Source of the DNA: Streptomyces sp. NWU339
GTDB lineage: Bacteria; Actinomycetota; Actinomycetes; Streptomycetales; Streptomycetaceae
Reading direction: 5' to 3'
NCBI RefSeq assembly: GCF_003143855.1
Contig: NZ_QFRK01000002.1
Location: 186,001 to 250,000, forward strand
Length of the DNA: 64,000 nt
In this document: positions 36,435 to 45,355 of the stretch, piece after piece
Position numbering within the stretch: the stretch's first letter is position 1
Layout: the number at the start of each line of letters is the position of its first letter
Program-made: the position numbers and the translations under genes
The notes under the pieces: generated by a model
What the model was told of the DNA's origin: nothing
Databases searched by the model: none
The model's input: the letters and a program-made list of their open reading frames with translations, nothing else

Positions 36435-36815
36435 GGTGTGTCCCCTCCGCGTGGCGGCTCGGGGGCGTACCGGCCGGTACGCCCCTGTGCAGGACAGCAT
36501 GACGGAGATGGCCGACGGTGGCGTGGCCCCGGTGTGTGACCTGCGTCAAAGAATTACCGGTCGTTTTCGTTCGGTGGAACTGCGTGCGGTGGCGCAGTAT
36601 CGCAGCCACATCGCCGAATTGAGTGGTTTTGCTCGCGCGCGTTGCCCAAGCGATGCCGACTGATGTTGGTCATTGGGTCCTGCGATGCGGGATAATGGCC
36701 TGGAAGCAATGTGTTCGATGCCGGTGGCGTGTGTCCTGCTTCAAGGACCGCAGGTGCCCTTCAGTGGGCCGTCGGCTTCAGACGGTTGAGCTGGGTTTCA
36801 GGAAGGGGAACGAGC
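36435..36815. other. Divergent promoter region
   Basis: 381 bases between enoyl-CoA hydratase (-) and the DUF3117 gene (+). The clearest element is TTGGTC (36666-36671) - 19 bases - GATAAT (36691-36696) facing the DUF3117 gene, leaving a 5' leader of about 110 bases. A patch near 36540-36570 is AT-richer than the average. No gene seen. Confidence 0.45.
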
Positions 36816-36983
36816 ATGGCGGCCATGAAGCCGCGGACGGGTGATGGCCCGCTCGAGGTGACCAAGGAGGGGCGGGGCATCGTCATGCGCGTTCCGCTCG
36901 AAGGCGGCGGTCGGCTCGTCGTCGAGCTGACCCCGGACGAGGCCGACGCGCTCGGCGACGCCCTCAAGAAGGTCGTCGGCTGA
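36816..36983 (+). CDS. DUF3117 domain-containing protein
   Basis: A 55-residue protein: MAAMKPRTGDGPLEVTKEGRGIVMRVPLEGGGRLVVELTPDEADALGDALKKVVG is a compact beta-beta-alpha unit of the DUF3117 family, which is nearly invariant in actinobacteria. The ATG lies 5 bases after AAGGGGAACG. A gene of this family follows tag in mycobacteria as well (from memory, Rv1211). No function is known. Confidence 0.88.
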   Translation: MAAMKPRTGDGPLEVTKEGRGIVMRVPLEGGGRLVVELTPDEADALGDALKKVVG

Positions 36984-37016
36984 CGCGCAAGCGACCATAC
37001 CCTTTCAGTTTCAGTT

Positions 37017-37054
37017 CAGTCGCCCCGGTGCCGCACGCGGTACCGGGGCGACTG
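37017..37054. terminator. Strong hairpin terminator
   Basis: CAGTCGCCCCGGT (37017-37029) pairs with ACCGGGGCGACTG (37042-37054); the loop can pair further (CCG/CGG). It is followed by TTT and separates the DUF3117 gene from the convergent methyltransferase gene. Confidence 0.8.
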
Positions 37055-37116
37055 TTTGATCAAGTCAGAGCGTTGCCTGGTGGCCTGGGCGCGTGTTTGT
37101 GCACCTGCTCACCGCT

Positions 37117-37749
37117 TCACCGCTTCACCGCGCAGAGCAGCCCGTCGCCCACGGGCAGCAGCGACGACACCAGCTCCTGGCTCTCGCGCACGGCCCGCAC
37201 CAGTTCCCGCAGCCGCAGCACCTCGGTGGGCTGCGGGCCGGAGTCCACCGTCCGGCCGCTCGCGAAGACCCCTTCGAAGGCGACCAGGCCTCCCGGGCGC
37301 AGCAGGCGCAACGATTCGGCGAGATAGTCCTGGTACTCGAGCCGGTCCCCGTCGCAGAAGACGAGGTCGTAGCCGGAGTCCGCGAGACGGGGCAGGACGT
37401 CCAGGGCCCGGCCGGGGATGAAGCGGGCCCGGTTGGCGGCGAAGCCCGCCGTGCGGAAGGCCTGGCGGGCCGACTGCTGGTGCTCCGGCTCCTGGTCGAC
37501 CGTGGTCAGCACCCCGTCCGGCCGCATGCCGTGCAGCAGGTGGACCCCGGAGACCCCGCATCCCGTGCCGATCTCCGCGACCGCCTTGGCGTCCACGGTG
37601 GCCGCGAGCAACCGCAGAGCCGCGCCCGTACCGGGCGCCACCGAGCGCAGCCCTGCCTCGCGAGCCCGGTCCCGGGCCCAGTGCAGCGCCTCGTCCTCGG
37701 CGACATAGGCGTCCGAGAACGCCCAGCTCGTCTGCCGGTTGGCGGTAAT
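37117..37749 (-). CDS. SAM-dependent O-methyltransferase with no canonical start codon
   Basis: A class I methyltransferase of the O-methyltransferase family 3: [16 protein letters not shown] is motif I, LTTVDQE the ribose acid, DLVFCDGDR and [11 protein letters not shown] later motifs. The first canonical start (GTG, 37641) would begin inside the fold, but the same frame runs upstream through [33 protein letters not shown], a conserved N-terminus. The only start-like codon there is ATT (37749-37747), 3 bases after AGGAGAGG. I propose ATT, giving 210 residues. It is divergent from the ECF sigma gene, the same as Rv1220c and sigE in mycobacteria (from memory). Substrate unknown. Confidence 0.72.
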   Translation of the reverse strand: MTANRQTSWAFSDAYVAEDEALHWARDRAREAGLRSVAPGTGAALRLLAATVDAKAVAEIGTGCGVSGVHLLHGMRPDGVLTTVDQEPEHQQSARQAFRTAGFAANRARFIPGRALDVLPRLADSGYDLVFCDGDRLEYQDYLAESLRLLRPGGLVAFEGVFASGRTVDSGPQPTEVLRLRELVRAVRESQELVSSLLPVGDGLLCAVKR

Positions 37750-37801
37750 GACCCTCTCCTGTCCCCGTGGTTGCCTCGGCGTGACTTTATCCGTTGGCGC
37801 C

Positions 37802-37828
37802 GGGAACCCACTGATGGGACCGGTCGTT
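37802..37828 (+). promoter_or_regulatory. ECF-type promoter upstream of the sigma factor gene
   Basis: GGGAAC (37802-37807), 18 bases, then GTT (37826-37828). This fits the Streptomyces sigma-R consensus (GGGAAT-N18-GTT) except for the last base of the -35 box, and resembles sigma-E/H-type promoters of mycobacteria. Transcription would start near 37835, upstream of both candidate start codons of the sigma gene. Confidence 0.55.
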
Positions 37829-37977
37829 CAAGGGGAAGAGCGAGCGGCGTGTGCCGTGAGGGGGGTAAGCGAGTGAGCGAGGACACCGAGCAAGTGCTGA
37901 CGCAGGCCCACGAGCCGTGGCAGCCCAGATCAATTTCTCGTAAAACCGCTTATCCGGAGCTAACGGGCGAGGTGGCT

Positions 37978-38751
37978 ATGGTAGGGGCTCCACTGGACAC
38001 CACCAGAGCCGATAGGGGAGGTGCGGCTGCGCCTGTGGATCGGGGCGGAGCGCTGAAGCGCTTCCTCGGATCGGCGGGTAGGCCGAAATCCGTGAACAAC
38101 ACCGCTGCTGACCACATCCACGCCGCTGAGCCGGCCCAGACCGCGAGCTTCTCCACCGACGCGGACGGGCAGGCGTGGACTCCGCCCACCTGGGAGGAGA
38201 TCGTCAGCACGCACAGCGGCCGGGTCTACCGGCTCGCCTACCGTCTCACCGGTAACCAGCACGACGCGGAGGACCTCACCCAGGAGGTCTTCGTCCGCGT
38301 CTTCCGCTCGCTGTCGACGTACACGCCGGGCACCTTCGAGGGCTGGCTGCACCGCATCACCACCAACCTCTTCCTGGACATGGTGCGCCGTAAGCAGCGG
38401 ATCCGGTTCGACTCGCTGGGCGACGACGCGGCCGAGCGGCTGCCCAGCAAGGAGCCCACCCCCCAGCAGGTCTTCAACGACACCCACTTCGACGCGGACG
38501 TCCAGCAGGCCCTCGACACCCTCGCTCCGGAGTTCCGCGCCGCGGTCGTCCTCTGCGACATCGAGGGACTGTCGTACGAGGAGATCGCCGCGACCCTCGG
38601 CGTCAAACTCGGCACGGTCCGGTCCCGGATCCACCGCGGGCGTTCCCAGCTGCGCAAGGCCCTCGCTCACCGCTCGCCACAGGCGCGCGCGGAGCGCCGC
38701 TCCTTCGTGCCGTGTGTCCCCGCACTGGGGGGAGGGGGCACGAGCGCGTGA
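37978..38751 (+). CDS. sigE: ECF RNA polymerase sigma factor (orthologue of mycobacterial SigE)
   Basis: A 257-residue sigma-70 factor with only regions 2 and 4. Region 2 is [30 protein letters not shown]...[17 protein letters not shown]; region 4 is [44 protein letters not shown] at 37978 follows GAGGTGGCT; a GTG at 37873 in the same frame behind GGGGG would add 35 residues. The next gene, its zinc anti-sigma factor, overlaps by 4 bases. It is the SigE of mycobacteria (surface stress), not the unrelated S. coelicolor protein that is also called SigE. Confidence 0.88.
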   Translation: MVGAPLDTTRADRGGAAAPVDRGGALKRFLGSAGRPKSVNNTAADHIHAAEPAQTASFSTDADGQAWTPPTWEEIVSTHSGRVYRLAYRLTGNQHDAEDLTQEVFVRVFRSLSTYTPGTFEGWLHRITTNLFLDMVRRKQRIRFDSLGDDAAERLPSKEPTPQQVFNDTHFDADVQQALDTLAPEFRAAVVLCDIEGLSYEEIAATLGVKLGTVRSRIHRGRSQLRKALAHRSPQARAERRSFVPCVPALGGGGTSA

Positions 38752-39827
38752 GTGGATCGCGGCCGAAACCTGCCGAGGGACACCTCGCAGAGGAGCACCT
38801 GGGAGACCGACTCTCCGCCCTGGTGGACGGAGAGCTCGGTCATGACGCGCGCGAGCGCGTACTGGCACACGTCGCCACCTGCACGAAATGCAAGACGGAG
38901 GTGGATGCGCAGCGCCGCCTGAAGAACGTCTTCGCGAAGGCGGCCCCGCCACCGCCCTCCGAGAGCTTCCTGGCCCGCCTCCAGGGCCTGCCTGCGGGCG
39001 GTGACCTGGGCGGTGGCTCGCCGCTGAACGGAGGAGGGCTGCCGGGCGACCCGTCCGGGCCGCACGGCCGGATCTCCGGGGCTTCCGGAGTCTTCGGGAC
39101 CGGCAGTCGTGGCGAGCGGTTCGAGTTCGCCTACGCGCCCTCCCGCCGGCATGCTCCGCTGTCGACCCCCTCGGCGGGCGCGATCGGAGCCGGCCGGGGC
39201 TTCCGCATCCATGACGTCAGCCGACCGGAGCCGGACCGGCCCGCCTCGCGCGGGCTGCGGTTCGCCGCCGCTGCCGCCGGAGCGGTGTCGCTGGCCGCGA
39301 TCGCCCTCGGCGGTGTGGCCGGGGTCACGCCCACCGACACGGCGGCCCGCGGCTCGGGCAACGGCAGCAACGTGACTCCGATGCGCACCCAGGGCAGCGC
39401 GGCGACGACGGCGCCCGACTCCCAGCGGCGCCGCGGCACCGCACCGTCGGTCGCTCAGCCGCAGGGGCAGAGCGCCTCGGGCGACGTTCCGGCACAGGCC
39501 TCCGCGCCGCTGCTCCCCGGGGTGCCGCCGCCCGCCCACCGGCACCACAGTGCCCTGGCAGCCCCGGTCATGGCCGACGCGGCCCTGGTGTCCCCGCTGA
39601 TACCGCCACTCAGCACGGCCCCGCCGCTCGTGCTGTCCGCGTGGGAGACGACCTCCGGGCTCATGGCACCCGGTTCGTTCCCCACCACCCATGGGCCCGC
39701 GGCCCCCGGGACCACCGCGACCGGTTCCACGGCCACTGGTTCCACGGTCGGTGCGACCGCGGCTCCGGCCCCCACCGTGTCCTCGGCGTCCTCGGCGTCC
39801 TCGGCGGCTTCCCGCATGCTCCGCTGA
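38748..39827 (+). CDS. Zinc-containing anti-sigma factor (ZAS/RseA-like) with long external tail
   Basis: A 359-residue protein from GTG overlapping the sigma stop codon. The N-terminal ~80 residues are a ZAS domain: [37 protein letters not shown], with the HxxxCxxC zinc motif (HVATCTKC) and upstream His. It would bind and hold the sigma factor. The membrane helix is at about residues 170-190 ([24 protein letters not shown]). The external ~170 residues are Pro/Ala/Thr/Ser-rich. Zinc-thiol chemistry would make it redox sensitive (inference from the family). Confidence 0.85.
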   Translation: MSGSRPKPAEGHLAEEHLGDRLSALVDGELGHDARERVLAHVATCTKCKTEVDAQRRLKNVFAKAAPPPPSESFLARLQGLPAGGDLGGGSPLNGGGLPGDPSGPHGRISGASGVFGTGSRGERFEFAYAPSRRHAPLSTPSAGAIGAGRGFRIHDVSRPEPDRPASRGLRFAAAAAGAVSLAAIALGGVAGVTPTDTAARGSGNGSNVTPMRTQGSAATTAPDSQRRRGTAPSVAQPQGQSASGDVPAQASAPLLPGVPPPAHRHHSALAAPVMADAALVSPLIPPLSTAPPLVLSAWETTSGLMAPGSFPTTHGPAAPGTTATGSTATGSTVGATAAPAPTVSSASSASSAASRMLR

Positions 39828-39991
39828 CCGGTGCACCGACCCCACCCCGTCCGCTGCGCACGGGCGTGCGAACCTGATTGAATCCAGGTGGCGCGCCCAG
39901 GCCGACTGCAGCCGGGTGCCGGACCGGCTCTGACGCGCGGAGACGTACGGAGCCACGGAGTCGACGATCTGCGGCCAGCTGTGGGGAGAGC

Positions 39992-41815
39992 ATGAACGAG
40001 GGGAAGCCCACGAAGGCGGGCCCGACGGGGGAGCAGGAGGAGTCCGCCGAGCCGGCAGCGGCCGGAGCCACCCCGTCCGAGGTGGTGAATCGGAACACGG
40101 AGCCCGACAGGGAGCGTGCGCGGGGCGCCGACGGAGACTTCGAACTCGCGTGGCCCGCTGTACCTGCGACCGCCCCCGGCGGCGACTACGAACTGCACCG
40201 GCCCCTGAGCGCCGAGGCCACGGACGCCACGGAGACCGGCGAGGCGGCGGTGGCAGGCCGCCTCGCCGGGGCCGTCGAGCCCGCCGGGTACGGCCTGGGG
40301 CAGACCGAGCAGCCCCGGCCGCTGCATGATCCCGACCCCTACAGCACCCCGCCGTACGGCGAGCCGGGGCCCTGGGCGCCGGCGCCCCCGGTTCAGCATC
40401 CGGCGGCAACTCCCGCGCAGGACACGGCGGTCCCGCCCCCGGTGCGGCATCCGGCGTCGGGCATGCCGGCGCCCGGCGCGCCCGCCCCGGCCGCCGCAGC
40501 CCCCACCGCTCCCACCGTGCTCGAGCCCGGCGCCCCGGCCGCGAGCCACACCGCACCCACGCCCCCGGCCGCCTCCGCCACGGACGCCGCGGCGGCAGCC
40601 GACCCCTGGCAGCGTTACGACCCCTGGGCGGCGCCCGCCGCCGGGGCGAGTGCGCCGTTGCAGCAGACCGGGGTCGCGGAGCCCACGAAGAACCAGCGGC
40701 GCAAGCGCGCCCGGAGGAAGCTCATCGGCCTCATGCTGGTGGTCGCGCTCGCCTCCGGCGTCGTCGGCGGAATCGTGGGCGCCCACTTGGAGCGCAACGG
40801 TGGTGTGGGTGCCGTGGAGCTGCCGCAGGCCGGGGAGGAGCCCGCCGGACGGGACCCCGGGAGCATCGCCGGGATCGCCGCGCAGGCGCTGCCCAGCGTC
40901 GTCACCCTGCACGTCAGCGGGGCCGCGTCGGCGGGCACCGGTACCGGGTTCGTGCTCGACGGCCGCGGGCACATCCTCACCAACGACCATGTCGTGCAGC
41001 CCGCCGGAAGCGACGGCGAGATCACCGTCACCTTCCACAGCGGCGACACCGCGAGGGCCACGCTCGTCGGCCGGGACAGCGGCTACGACCTCGCCGTGGT
41101 GAAGGTCAAGGGCGTCAGCGGACTGGACCCCCTGCCTCTCGGCAACTCGGACAACGTGCGGGTGGGCGATCCCGTCATCGCCATCGGCGCCCCCTTCGAC
41201 CTGGCCGGCACGGTCACCGCCGGCATCATCAGCGCGCGGGAACGCCCCATCACGGCGGGCGGCGGGCGGGGCGACGGCAGCGACGTGTCGTACGTCGACG
41301 CCCTGCAGACCGACGCGCCGATCAACCCCGGCAACTCCGGCGGCCCCCTGCTCGACGCCCAGGCCCGCGTGATCGGCATCAACTCCGCCATCCGCTCCGC
41401 CGGCAGCGGTGGCGACGAGGGGGAGAGCGGCCAGGCGGGCTCCATAGGACTCGGGTTCGCCATCCCCATCAACCAGGGCAAACGCGTCGCCGAGGAACTG
41501 ATCAACACCGGTAGGGCGACCCACCCGGTGATCGGCATCACCCTGGACATGGACTACACCGGTGACGGCGCCCGCGTCGGCACCAGGGGCAGCGACGGAG
41601 GGCCCCCGGTCAGCACCGGCGGCCCCGGAGCCAAGGCCGGGATCAAGGCCGGCGACGTCATCACGAAGGTCGACGGCCGCCGCGTCCACTCGGGTGAGGA
41701 ACTCATCGTCAAGACCCGCGCCCACCGCCCCGGGGACCGGCTGGAGCTCACCCTGGAACGGGACGGTGAGGAGCGGGAGGTCTCGCTGGTGCTCGGGTCC
41801 TCCGGCGGTGACTGA
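39992..41815 (+). CDS. HtrA/DegP-like trypsin-type serine protease with PDZ domain
   Basis: A 607-residue protein, ATG behind GGGGAGAG. Residues 1-235 are a long acidic then Pro/Ala-rich cytoplasmic part; the membrane helix is at about 244-266 (LIGLMLVVALASGVVGGIVGAHL). The external protease has His333 (TNDHVVQ), Asp366 (SGYDLAV) and Ser449 (GNSGGPLLD), followed by a PDZ domain (AGIKAGDVITKVDGRRVHSGEEL). HtrA proteases remove misfolded envelope proteins. Its place after sigma and anti-sigma genes, before tatB, fits an envelope-stress role. Confidence 0.9.
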   Translation: MNEGKPTKAGPTGEQEESAEPAAAGATPSEVVNRNTEPDRERARGADGDFELAWPAVPATAPGGDYELHRPLSAEATDATETGEAAVAGRLAGAVEPAGYGLGQTEQPRPLHDPDPYSTPPYGEPGPWAPAPPVQHPAATPAQDTAVPPPVRHPASGMPAPGAPAPAAAAPTAPTVLEPGAPAASHTAPTPPAASATDAAAAADPWQRYDPWAAPAAGASAPLQQTGVAEPTKNQRRKRARRKLIGLMLVVALASGVVGGIVGAHLERNGGVGAVELPQAGEEPAGRDPGSIAGIAAQALPSVVTLHVSGAASAGTGTGFVLDGRGHILTNDHVVQPAGSDGEITVTFHSGDTARATLVGRDSGYDLAVVKVKGVSGLDPLPLGNSDNVRVGDPVIAIGAPFDLAGTVTAGIISARERPITAGGGRGDGSDVSYVDALQTDAPINPGNSGGPLLDAQARVIGINSAIRSAGSGGDEGESGQAGSIGLGFAIPINQGKRVAEELINTGRATHPVIGITLDMDYTGDGARVGTRGSDGGPPVSTGGPGAKAGIKAGDVITKVDGRRVHSGEELIVKTRAHRPGDRLELTLERDGEEREVSLVLGSSGGD

Positions 41816-42050
41816 GCGGGGCGGCGACCGAGGCATACCGCACGCCACGAGAAGGCGAACGGGCGGGGAAGAGCCCCCGCCGCACGCGCCCGGAAGCCAC
41901 GGGACAGTACCGGTCGTACGGGGCGGCGGGTACCGTGGATCCGGCCCGGACCACGGAGGGCCGCACGGACGTACGGGCGCACGGACGATTTGACGCACCG
42001 ACCACCGAGGGCCGAGGGCCGAGGACCGAGAACATCGCAAGGAGCTTCAG

Positions 42051-42521
42051 GTGTTCAATGACATAGGACCGCTCGAGCTGGTGACGCTCGTCGTCCTCGC
42101 CGTGCTCGTCTTCGGTCCGGACAAGCTCCCCAAGGTCATCCAGGACGTGAGCAGGACGATCCGGAAGATCCGCGACTTCTCGGACAGTGCCAAGCAGGAC
42201 ATCCGCGAGGAACTCGGCCCGGAGTTCAAGGACTTCGAATTCGAGGACCTCAACCCCAAGACGTTCATCCGCAAGCAGCTGGACAGCGACGAGCTGGGGC
42301 TCAAGGAGATCCGCAGCGGCTTCGACCTGAAGAAGGAGATGGCCGACGTCACGGACGCCGTCCACGGCCGCGACTCCACGTCGTCCTCTGCCGGGTCTGC
42401 CGCGGCTGCCGCTCCCTCTGCGTCCTCTGCGTCTTCTGGGGGTGGCCGCATCGACATGACGAAGAAGCCCGAGCCGTCGGCCGCCGACGACCGCCCGCCC
42501 TTCGACGCGGACGCCACCTGA
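42051..42521 (+). CDS. tatB: Sec-independent protein translocase subunit TatB
   Basis: A 156-residue protein from GTG behind AAGGAG. The N-terminal helix MFNDIGPLELVTLVVLAVLVFGPDKLPKVIQDVSRTIRKIRDF shows the TatA/B pattern of a short membrane helix, FGP hinge and amphipathic helix; the Glu at position 8 (GPLELV) and length favour TatB over TatA. TatB docks folded, twin-arginine-signal proteins at TatC. The last ~50 residues are a low-complexity Ser/Ala region. TatA/TatC are elsewhere. Confidence 0.9.
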   Translation: MFNDIGPLELVTLVVLAVLVFGPDKLPKVIQDVSRTIRKIRDFSDSAKQDIREELGPEFKDFEFEDLNPKTFIRKQLDSDELGLKEIRSGFDLKKEMADVTDAVHGRDSTSSSAGSAAAAAPSASSASSGGGRIDMTKKPEPSAADDRPPFDADAT

Positions 42522-42757
42522 GGCACACCCTGCGCGGATCCGTGGAAACACAGCCCTGGCGCACGTGACGCGTTTCATACTCCGCAGGGGCCCCGCACGG
42601 CCTGAACCGGACATCCAAGCGGCCCACGCGCCGGGCGCTTTTCCCGGCCCGCGCCGACGAGGTGGCTATGCTGCCCCAGTTGTTGTGCGGTCCGGACGAG
42701 TACGCCCGAAGGGGGGCGGGCCGCCCCGGTCCGACCAGAGCGAGGAGGCGTCCGGGC

Positions 42758-43435
42758 ATGGAGACGACGAGTCGGGCAGTCGCGCAGGCGGCGGCCGCGG
42801 AGGACGGAGGACACGCCCCCTCCGCCTGGCGTACGGTCGACGGCTACCTGCGCGCGCCCTTCCCCTGGTACGGCCTCGACGAGGCGTTCACGGGGCGGCG
42901 CTGGCTGATGCAGGTCGGGGCCACGGCCGACGGGGTCGTCGAGCACGGGTCGATCGGGCACGGCGACGAGCCCTCGGTGCGCAGCGAGTACACGGCCGGG
43001 AACGGCCAGGAGGTCAAGGAGAAGTTCGCGGTCGCCGTGACCGTGGCCGCCAACCCGGTGCGCCGCAGCGCGGACGGCACCGGCCTGCTGGAGGCCACCT
43101 CGGTGTCCTCCGCCGCCTGGCTCGCCGGTGTGGGGCTGCTGTCGTTCACCTGGCCGGGCCAGATGGACCACTCCCTGCGCGACGACTGGTTGGAGCAGCA
43201 GACGGAGACGGCCTGGGTGCTCGCGGACGACCTCGCCGGACCGGACTGGTCGACGCTGTCCCTCCCCGTGGACGGGGTGCCGACGCCCTTCCACTACCGG
43301 GAGTCCGAGTTCGGCTGGGTGCTCGCGGGATCGACGCAGGCGGGTGTGCACGTCGGCGCGTACGGCAGGGGCATGAGCGCGTACGGCCTGGGCTTCGCCG
43401 TGGTCAAGGACATCAGCGCCTACGCGGGGGCCTGA
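42758..43435 (+). CDS. Hypothetical protein
   Basis: A 225-residue protein with no signal peptide or membrane helix, ATG behind GAGGAGG. WRTVDGYLRAPFPWYGLDEAFTGRRWLMQVGATADGVVEHGSIGHGDEP near the N-terminus and FHYRESEFGWVLAGSTQAGVHVGAYGRGMSAYGLGFAVV near the end suggest a mostly beta fold. I know no family for it. The gene is flanked upstream by tatB (236 bases) and downstream by two hairpins, so it is probably transcribed alone. Confidence 0.65.
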   Translation: METTSRAVAQAAAAEDGGHAPSAWRTVDGYLRAPFPWYGLDEAFTGRRWLMQVGATADGVVEHGSIGHGDEPSVRSEYTAGNGQEVKEKFAVAVTVAANPVRRSADGTGLLEATSVSSAAWLAGVGLLSFTWPGQMDHSLRDDWLEQQTETAWVLADDLAGPDWSTLSLPVDGVPTPFHYRESEFGWVLAGSTQAGVHVGAYGRGMSAYGLGFAVVKDISAYAGA

Positions 43436-43440
43436 GCCGC

Positions 43441-43467
43441 GGTCCGTGCGGGAGTCCCGTACGGACC
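43441..43467 (+). terminator. Hairpin terminator
   Basis: GGTCCGT-G-CGGG, loop AGT, CCCG-T-ACGGACC: a 12-pair stem with one G-T pair, 5 bases after the stop codon. Confidence 0.7.
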
Positions 43468-43491
43468 CGTGCGGCCGCCCCGTAGGGCGAA

Positions 43492-43517
43492 GGGCGCCGC
43501 CCTGGTGGACGGCGCCC
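43492..43517. terminator. Second hairpin between convergent genes
   Basis: GGGCGCCG (43492-43499) pairs with CGGCGCCC (43510-43517) around 10 bases; it can serve the leftward mrp gene. Confidence 0.6.
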
Positions 43518-43569
43518 CCGTGTGAGTGCGCTGCGGTGGCTCCCGGCCCCTCACGGGCCGCTGGAGCGC

Positions 43570-44703
43570 TCAGAACTTGTTGCGCGGCGTGATGCCCAGT
43601 GACAGGCCCGCCAGGCCGCGCTGGCGGCCGCCGAGCTTGCCGGCGATCGAGCGGAGCGCCGAACCGGCGGGGGAGTCCGGGTCGGACAGGACGACCGGCT
43701 TGCCCTCGTCGCCGCCCTCGCGCAGACGCACGTCGATGGGGATGGAGCCGAGCACCGGGACGTCGGCGCCCGTGGTCCGGGTCAGCCCGTCGGCCACCGA
43801 CTGGCCGCCGCCGGTGCCGAAGACGTCGACCATCTCGTCGCAGTGCGGGCACGGCAGACCGGACATGTTCTCGACCACGCCGACGATCTTCTGGTGGGTC
43901 TGCACGGCGATGGAACCCGCCCGCTCGGCCACCTCGGCCGCCGCCTGCTGGGGCGTGGTGACGACCAGGATCTCGGCGTTCGGGACCAGCTGGGCGACCG
44001 AGATCGCGATGTCACCGGTGCCCGGGGGCAGGTCGAGCAGGAGCACGTCCAGGTCGCCCCAGTACACGTCCGCCAGGAACTGCTGCAGCGCGCGGTGCAG
44101 CATCGGGCCGCGCCACACGACCGGCGCGTTGCCCGGGGTGAACATGCCGATGGAAATGACCTTCACGCCGTGCGCGGACGGCGGCATGATCATGTTCTCG
44201 ACCTGGGTCGGACGCCCGTCGGCACCCAGCATGCGCGGCACCGAGTGACCGTAGATGTCGGCGTCCACGACGCCCACCTTCAGCCCGTCGGCCGCCATCG
44301 CCGCCGCCAGGTTCACCGTCACCGACGACTTGCCGACACCGCCCTTGCCGGAGGCGACCGCGTACACCCGGGTCAGGCTGCCCGGCTTGGCGAACGGCAC
44401 CTCGCGCTCGGCCTGGCCGCCCCGCAGGGCGTTCGCCAGCTCCTTGCGCTGCTCGTCGCTCATCACGTCCAGCGTGACGTCGACGCGGGTGACGCCCTCG
44501 ACCCCGGCGACCGCGTCCGTCACCCGCTGCGTGATGGTGTCCCGCATGGGGCAGCCGGAGACCGTCAGGTACACGGTGACCGCGACCGCGCCGTCCGCAC
44601 CGATCTCCACAGATTTGACCATGCCGAGCTCGGTGATGGGCCGGTTGATCTCCGGGTCGTTCACCGTCGCCAGTGCTTCGCGCACCGCGTCTTCCGTAGC
44701 CAT
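43570..44703 (-). CDS. mrp: Mrp/NBP35-type P-loop ATPase for iron-sulfur cluster transfer
   Basis: A 377-residue protein. Residues 1-85 form a MIP18/DUF59 domain (VREALATVNDPEINRPITELGMVKSV, SGCPMRDTI). The P-loop is SGKGGVGKSSV (about residues 113-123), Walker B-like LLLDLPPGTGD, and the CxxC for the bridging cluster is in GLPCPHCDEMV. Mrp/ApbC proteins carry Fe-S clusters to apoproteins. Start MATEDAVREAL at 44703. It ends a leftward block with DUF1003 and MgtE-like genes. Confidence 0.9.
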   Translation of the reverse strand: MATEDAVREALATVNDPEINRPITELGMVKSVEIGADGAVAVTVYLTVSGCPMRDTITQRVTDAVAGVEGVTRVDVTLDVMSDEQRKELANALRGGQAEREVPFAKPGSLTRVYAVASGKGGVGKSSVTVNLAAAMAADGLKVGVVDADIYGHSVPRMLGADGRPTQVENMIMPPSAHGVKVISIGMFTPGNAPVVWRGPMLHRALQQFLADVYWGDLDVLLLDLPPGTGDIAISVAQLVPNAEILVVTTPQQAAAEVAERAGSIAVQTHQKIVGVVENMSGLPCPHCDEMVDVFGTGGGQSVADGLTRTTGADVPVLGSIPIDVRLREGGDEGKPVVLSDPDSPAGSALRSIAGKLGGRQRGLAGLSLGITPRNKF

Positions 44704-44746
44704 GATGTCGATGGTACGGCGCCCGGTACATTCCCCGGTAAGCCCG

Positions 44747-45355
44747 TCAGTGGTCGTCTGCGTCACGTCCCGGAGGCCGCTGCGCCCGCATCGCGGGGAA
44801 TGAGCCGTGATGATCCCGGTGTCCGTTGTGGCGTTCCTCCAGCTCCTTCACCACGTCCTGCAGCTCCGAGCGGATCCAGTCCCGCGTCGCGACCTCCCCG
44901 AGCCCGATCCGCAGGGCGGCGATCTCCCGGGTCAGGTACTCGGTGTCCGCGATCGACCGCTCGCCCTGCTTGCGGTCCTGCTCCAGGTTGACCCGGTCGC
45001 GGTCGTCCTGCCTGTTCTGCGCGAGCAGGATCAGCGGGGCGGCGTAGGAGGCCTGGAGGGACAGCATCAGGGTCAGGAAGATGAACGGGTACTCGTCGAA
45101 GCGCAGTTCCTTCGGCGCGGACACGTTCCACACCAGCCACACGATGATGACGACCGTCATCCAGACGATGAACCGCCCGGTGCCCAGGAAACGCGCGATC
45201 CGTTCCGACAGCCGCCCGAAGGCCTCCGGGTCCCACTCGGGCAGGAGCCGGCGCCGAGGGGCGCGCGGCTGGTCCAGCCGGGGTGTACGCGGGCGCCCGG
45301 CAGCCGTGGCGCCCGCCGGCAGGCGCTCGCGCCCGCCCTCTCGCTCAGGAGCCAT
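44747..45355 (-). CDS. DUF1003 membrane protein
   Basis: A 202-residue protein with two membrane helices (about residues 63-80 and 92-112: WMTVVIIVWLVWNV and YPFIFLTLMLSLQASYAAPLILLAQNRQ, the DUF1003 signature). The C-terminal half is charged coiled coil (RDRVNLEQDRKQGERSIADTEYLTREIAALRIGL). Its first codons overlap the end of the MgtE-like gene by 11 bases, so the two are translationally coupled. The same pairing occurs in mycobacteria (from memory, Rv1231c-Rv1232c). Confidence 0.85.
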   Translation of the reverse strand: MAPEREGGRERLPAGATAAGRPRTPRLDQPRAPRRRLLPEWDPEAFGRLSERIARFLGTGRFIVWMTVVIIVWLVWNVSAPKELRFDEYPFIFLTLMLSLQASYAAPLILLAQNRQDDRDRVNLEQDRKQGERSIADTEYLTREIAALRIGLGEVATRDWIRSELQDVVKELEERHNGHRDHHGSFPAMRAQRPPGRDADDH

